Positions 61,094 to 64,000 of a stretch of DNA of 64,000 bases are shown one piece after another (position 1 is the stretch's first letter; every line of letters starts with the position of its first letter). The notes below the pieces were generated by a model. The model made no database searches. It saw only the letters and a program-made list of their open reading frames with translations, and was not told where the DNA came from. The position numbers and the translations under genes were made by a program. This DNA is from Fimbriimonadaceae bacterium (GTDB lineage Bacteria; Armatimonadota; Fimbriimonadia; Fimbriimonadales; Fimbriimonadaceae), in contig JABAQM010000001.1 of the NCBI GenBank assembly GCA_019187105.1, positions 62,001-126,000 on the forward strand, in the 5' to 3' direction.

Positions 61094-61275
61094 CGGCCGG
61101 TACTTCCAGGATAGCGGGCACGCTCGCATCCTCGCACCGGGCAATCTGGGCGCCGCAAATCTTGCGCCTGTCAGAAGCAAATGGCGGCACAGCAATTTTT
61201 ATGGGTGGTTTGCAGAAACCTCTTGTACTATTACTAGTATCGATTCCTTATTGAAGCAATCGAAAGGAGCTACCC

Positions 61276-62136
61276 ATGCCGCCAACTAGAGAAATGATCG
61301 ACAAGGCCATTGCGTGCCTCGGCGATACAACCCTTGTGCGCTTCGACGCCACGCCCGCAACCATCCGGGCAGGCGAAACGGTCACCCTCAACTGGGAGGT
61401 ATCCGTTCCCAGCACCTGTGGCCTCTCGGTTCGCCTGAACCACACCCAGGTGCCCAAGAAAGGCTCCCGCACGATTCGGCCGGTCCGCTCCGTCGGCTAC
61501 CGCTTGGATTGCGGTGCTGCCGGCGTCTCCAAGCTTCTCGGGCAGGTCCAGGTCGCCGTCGACTCTACCAATTGCTCCCAGTTCGAGATTCCCGAAGATT
61601 TCGTCCGGCCACAAGTCATCAGCAGCGTTGATGCAAGTCTTGCGGAATACAATGCCAATCCCGAAAACGAGAACAAGGTTTCCAAGCGACGAGAGACGAC
61701 GGTTGAGATTGACCCGGACGGCATCGTTATCCGCATGCGGCTAAAGCTTTCCGTCAATAACTTCGCCGATCCTGACGTGGACGTCGATGCGAAGATTGAC
61801 GTCGGCGTGTCGCCCGAAGGACCTGTTTTGGCCTTTTATCGCAGCTTTGCGGTAGACGTCGACTGGCCCTGGTGGGTAACTGCCCTTACACTCGGCGTGT
61901 CAAAAATCGTGGAGGAATTCGTCGACGGCGCTGTCGAAGCCAACCTCAAAAGCAAAATCCTGAACGACTTGCGGGCTGCTTTCCAAAGCCAGGTGGACGC
62001 GCAGGATGGCGCGGTCGCTGACCTGGATACAGTGCAGGATGCCGTTCTGGTGACGCTTTGCAGCAGCGACGGCGGATCGATGATCGATCACATTGTTCGT
62101 CCGATCGACCACGAGTTGATCCTGTCACCGGTGTAG
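61276..62136 (+). CDS. protein of unknown function with Ig-like N-terminal domain
   Basis: A 286-residue protein with AAAGGAG 7 nt before the ATG. No signal peptide is seen. The N-terminal third reads like an immunoglobulin-type fold (LVRFDATPATIRAGETVTLNWEV, SVRLNHTQVPKKGSRTIRP) with two Cys. The second half is a mixed domain (IEIDPDGIVIRMRLKLSVNN, VDAKIDVGVSPEGPVL) ending in a helical segment. I recognise no family. It is a single gene between the ATPase and an envelope cluster, and ends at a hairpin. Surface or structural roles are possible. Confidence 0.55.
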   Translation: MPPTREMIDKAIACLGDTTLVRFDATPATIRAGETVTLNWEVSVPSTCGLSVRLNHTQVPKKGSRTIRPVRSVGYRLDCGAAGVSKLLGQVQVAVDSTNCSQFEIPEDFVRPQVISSVDASLAEYNANPENENKVSKRRETTVEIDPDGIVIRMRLKLSVNNFADPDVDVDAKIDVGVSPEGPVLAFYRSFAVDVDWPWWVTALTLGVSKIVEEFVDGAVEANLKSKILNDLRAAFQSQVDAQDGAVADLDTVQDAVLVTLCSSDGGSMIDHIVRPIDHELILSPV

Positions 62137-62158
62137 GCACGCTTGACTGGTGGTGAGC

Positions 62159-62185
62159 CGCCTCCACGCCTCATGCGTGGGGGCG
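62159..62185 (+). terminator. hairpin after the Ig-like gene
   Basis: CGCCTCCACGC and GCGTGGGGGCG pair over 11 bp (one G-U) with a 5-nt loop, between convergent genes. There is no T run, so it may act as a Rho-aided or bidirectional terminator. Confidence 0.45.
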
Positions 62186-62205
62186 AACCCCAGATGACCC
62201 CGACC

Positions 62206-62661
62206 TTACCAGTAGGGCGGAAAGGTCATGGAGTCCTCGTTGCGGTCCATGGAGGTGACGATGTTGTATTCCTCGACCTTCCAGTTTTCACCGTTGCGGG
62301 CGAGAGTGATGGCGACCACGGGGTTCTCGGTCCCGCCCCAGGAGGCTCGCTCGATACCAACCGCGATCACGCGAGCCTTGGTTGGCATCAGGCGAATGAT
62401 CTTGTAGTACTTGAGGCCCTCGTCGCAGCCTATGTCGTCGATGACGGTCGCCACGGCCGTTTCCATCGGCTTCCCATATCCACGGGTCAGGATCTCTGCA
62501 TACACGTAGGGTGCGATGCAGATGAGAAAGAACATGACGAGCAATACTCGCCAGCTTCGCATTTCCCCGCGGTTCTTGATCGGCCTGAACATCGCCCAAA
62601 GGAGCGTAAGCAAGCAGGCCACCGCAAAGCAAGCCATCAGATAACCGATGATCCCGATCAT
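62206..62661 (-). CDS. two-helix membrane protein of unknown function
   Basis: A 151-residue protein with two N-terminal membrane helices (YLMACFAVACLLTLLWAMF and VLLVMFFLICIAPYVYAEI) and a C-terminal mixed soluble part (VATVIDDIGCDEGLKYYKII, VVAITLARNGENWKVEEYNI). The family is not known. It lies 24 nt downstream of the J-domain-like gene on the same strand and likely belongs to the same transcript. Confidence 0.55.
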   Translation of the reverse strand: MIGIIGYLMACFAVACLLTLLWAMFRPIKNRGEMRSWRVLLVMFFLICIAPYVYAEILTRGYGKPMETAVATVIDDIGCDEGLKYYKIIRLMPTKARVIAVGIERASWGGTENPVVAITLARNGENWKVEEYNIVTSMDRNEDSMTFPPYW

Positions 62662-62685
62662 CTCACATGGATTTTCGGCAGATTG

Positions 62686-63093
62686 TCAGTCGAGTTCCAG
62701 GTTTCTGAAGCGCTTTTCCGAGGTTCCGACATTCTCGCTCAGCTTTTGGTAAGCCCAGAGCACGCGGTCGTGGATTTGCTTTGCCCGGCGAGCTTCCTCG
62801 CTTCCAGGAGGAAAATTGCCCGGATCGCTACGCTTGTGGAGCCGCTCAAAAGCCTTTCGGATCGCCTCGTAATCGTCCGTCTCCTTGACGCCCAGAATCT
62901 GGCGGGCACGCCGAACTGGATCTTCGGAGCCGTACTCCTCGCGGTGGTGGATATGCTGATTGCCGTTGGGATCCTGTGAAGGAACCTGCTCAAGTTCGCG
63001 CTTGGCATCGAGTTCCTCGACGCCGCTTATGCGGTCCCATTCCCGATTGATGTAGCCCCGAAGCAGATCGTAGGCCCGGCGTGGACCGCTCAT
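62686..63093 (-). CDS. J-domain-like protein with degenerate HPD motif
   Basis: A 135-residue protein with a C-terminal J-domain-like fold: AYDLL helix, then ARQILGVKETDDYEAIRKAFERLHKRSDPGNFPPGSEEARRAKQIHDRVLWAYQKLSE. The canonical HPD is replaced by RSDP, so it is unlikely to stimulate DnaK in the usual way. Similar proteins are seen in some diderms and cyanobacteria beside envelope genes. Its ATG overlaps the stop of the gene upstream by one base (TGATG). Confidence 0.6.
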   Translation of the reverse strand: MSGPRRAYDLLRGYINREWDRISGVEELDAKRELEQVPSQDPNGNQHIHHREEYGSEDPVRRARQILGVKETDDYEAIRKAFERLHKRSDPGNFPPGSEEARRAKQIHDRVLWAYQKLSENVGTSEKRFRNLELD

Positions 63094-63617
63094 CAGGAAC
63101 CGAGCACCTGCCGGAGTTCTTCGCGGGCATCTTGAGCCGCCTGGAGTTCATCGACCGTTTCGCGCAAGTCCTGGAAGTTTACTGAATCAACGCTCGCCGA
63201 GGCCGTCGTCGCCAAGTAGGAATGAACCTGTCCACGAATCCGCTCCACGGCACGCTCCAATGCCTGCCGCTGTTGCGACTCGGCATGTTGAAGCGCCTCG
63301 ACGTGCAAGGGATTCACATTTGGCAACCCGCTTAAGCGCTTTGCCGCCAAATCCGACTCCAGCCAGGCCAGCGATACCGGCAGCATCGCGCCGAGGATCT
63401 GATCGATCTCTTTCATGAGGGGGTGACCGGTCGGCGAACCAAGTTTGTCGGCAAGCCAATTACGCTCTCGGATGCCGGCCATGATCCAATGACGGGCCCG
63501 CGGATCGACGTCTTGCACACGCCGTACCCAGTCCAATGTCGGTTTACGAGATCGTCCGGCCATAAAGGCGAATGCGATAAGCGCCAGCATCAATACGCCG
63601 AGGACGATGTAATTCAT
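63093..63617 (-). CDS. membrane-anchored protein of unknown function
   Basis: A 174-residue protein with one N-terminal membrane helix (YIVLGVLMLALIAFAFMAGR), then a helical coiled-coil part (QHAESQQRQALERAVERIRGQVHSYL and DLRETVDELQAAQDAREELRQVL). It overlaps the J-domain-like gene by one base and directly follows the stop of the gene upstream, so this is one operon. The layout suggests an envelope assembly or scaffolding factor. Confidence 0.6.
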   Translation of the reverse strand: MNYIVLGVLMLALIAFAFMAGRSRKPTLDWVRRVQDVDPRARHWIMAGIRERNWLADKLGSPTGHPLMKEIDQILGAMLPVSLAWLESDLAAKRLSGLPNVNPLHVEALQHAESQQRQALERAVERIRGQVHSYLATTASASVDSVNFQDLRETVDELQAAQDAREELRQVLGS

Positions 63618-64000
63618 CTAGAACCTGATAACGAGGCCTGCACCACTTTCCCGTCGCCGACCATCCTCGATTCTCACGAAACCGACCGCTTCGATCTTGT
63701 CACTCACGATCAAGCGGCCCTCAAGTAGGGCGCCGTCCTTTTTTCCAAGCCAATCCCGCACCCAGGCGACCGATACCACCGCCAGAGGGTTGATTCGGTA
63801 CGAAATCTGCGCCAAAGAAAGATTCGAATCCAAGTCGAGGTTGGTTTCACCGCTTCGAAGGGCGATGAACTCGAGATCGATCGTAACTGGACCCCGAGTA
63901 GTCCGCAAGTCCGCGCCGTAGGCCTGCTTCCAGCCTCGCCCCACGCCGGCGGACAGCTCCGGCGCCCTAAATTGCGTGAACGACGTTCCCGCCACGCCGA
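63618..64000 (-). CDS. C-terminal end of a beta-rich envelope protein, TamB-like or outer-membrane barrel (5' partial)
   Basis: The frame is open to the window edge, so only the last 126 or so residues are seen. They are amphipathic beta strands (QAYGADLRTTRGPVTIDLEF, LSLAQISYRINPLAVVSVAWV, LEGRLIVSDKIEAVGFVRIE) ending in Phe, typical of outer-membrane or TamB-type C-termini. A TamB relation is plausible but not proven. The next gene's ATG directly follows its stop. Confidence 0.45.
   Translation of the reverse strand, partial: GVAGTSFTQFRAPELSAGVGRGWKQAYGADLRTTRGPVTIDLEFIALRSGETNLDLDSNLSLAQISYRINPLAVVSVAWVRDWLGKKDGALLEGRLIVSDKIEAVGFVRIEDGRRRESGAGLVIRF

Overview
The window is a dense, protein-coding bacterial chromosome segment of about 60% GC. 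I find about 69 genes, two of them cut by the window ends, and no rRNA, tRNA, tmRNA, CRISPR array, insertion sequence or prophage gene. No gene-free stretch exceeds 300 bases; the two longest gaps are about 180 nt (61094-61275) and 170 nt (27221-27390). The cell is a diderm: it carries LPS genes (lpxK, an LpxL-type acyltransferase, a family 9 glycosyltransferase, kdsA), dapF for meso-DAP peptidoglycan, two PilT-type motors and flhA, yet it also has traits common in Gram-positives (McsB, CdaA/CdaR, a Bacillus-like SdhB). Together with a PEP-CTERM protein, GH109 and GH172 enzymes and UbiA, this suggests Armatimonadota, perhaps the Fimbriimonadia. That placement is an inference from gene content, not a measured phylogeny.

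Layout. 1-2204: ECF sigma factor, membrane anti-sigma candidate and an HtrA-like protein lacking the catalytic triad. 2201-5660: GH172-like protein and two overlapping pilT genes. 5682-10210: a tightly coupled run of ubiA, a truncated aldo/keto reductase-like gene, a small membrane protein, an amine oxidase and an amidohydrolase. 10344-16976: a RecB/Cas4-like nuclease, a catalytic plus non-catalytic M16 pair, leuS and a TPR lipoprotein. 17068-19973: PEP-CTERM protein, an unusual McsB and two exported proteins. 20083-26601: deoC-ALDH16, a zinc ribbon, GNAT, ridA, an unknown protein and an acyl-ACP reductase-like enzyme. 26654-29353: second ECF sigma factor, an exported protein and Mrp. 29380-34536: GH109, GT9, LpxL-like, LpxK and a PLP deaminase, continuous with mrp as a probable six-gene operon. 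34630-42382: dnaB, a DUF937-like protein, ALDH, a TPR protein, a lone flhA and metK. 42425-46535: a Cys-rich exported protein, PPK2, a small ferredoxin, alanine dehydrogenase and a double FKBP lipoprotein. 46599-50990: smpB, a PilZ protein, miaA-hfq-dapF, an OB-fold protein, apt and a 2Fe-2S ferredoxin. 51061-60335: sdhB, pheA, cdaA-cdaR-GNAT, pheS, dsbD-kdsA and a sugar-binding lipoprotein. 60341-64000: an AAA ATPase, an unknown Ig-like protein and a four-gene envelope cluster.

Two features of gene expression recur. Many operons use four-base stop-start overlaps (ATGA, GTGA and, unusually often, TTGA). Many first genes have a TANNNT hexamer 6-9 nt before the start codon and no clear Shine-Dalgarno sequence, which suggests leaderless or very short-leader transcripts as described in Deinococcus.

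The loci most worth a second look are the ridA/unknown/acyl-ACP reductase set (24208-26601), the McsB with altered catalytic and phosphoarginine-binding motifs (17640-18653), the pseudo-HtrA in a sigma-factor operon, the lone flhA, the exported protein with three Cys-Cys pairs, and the leaderless-type promoter pattern.
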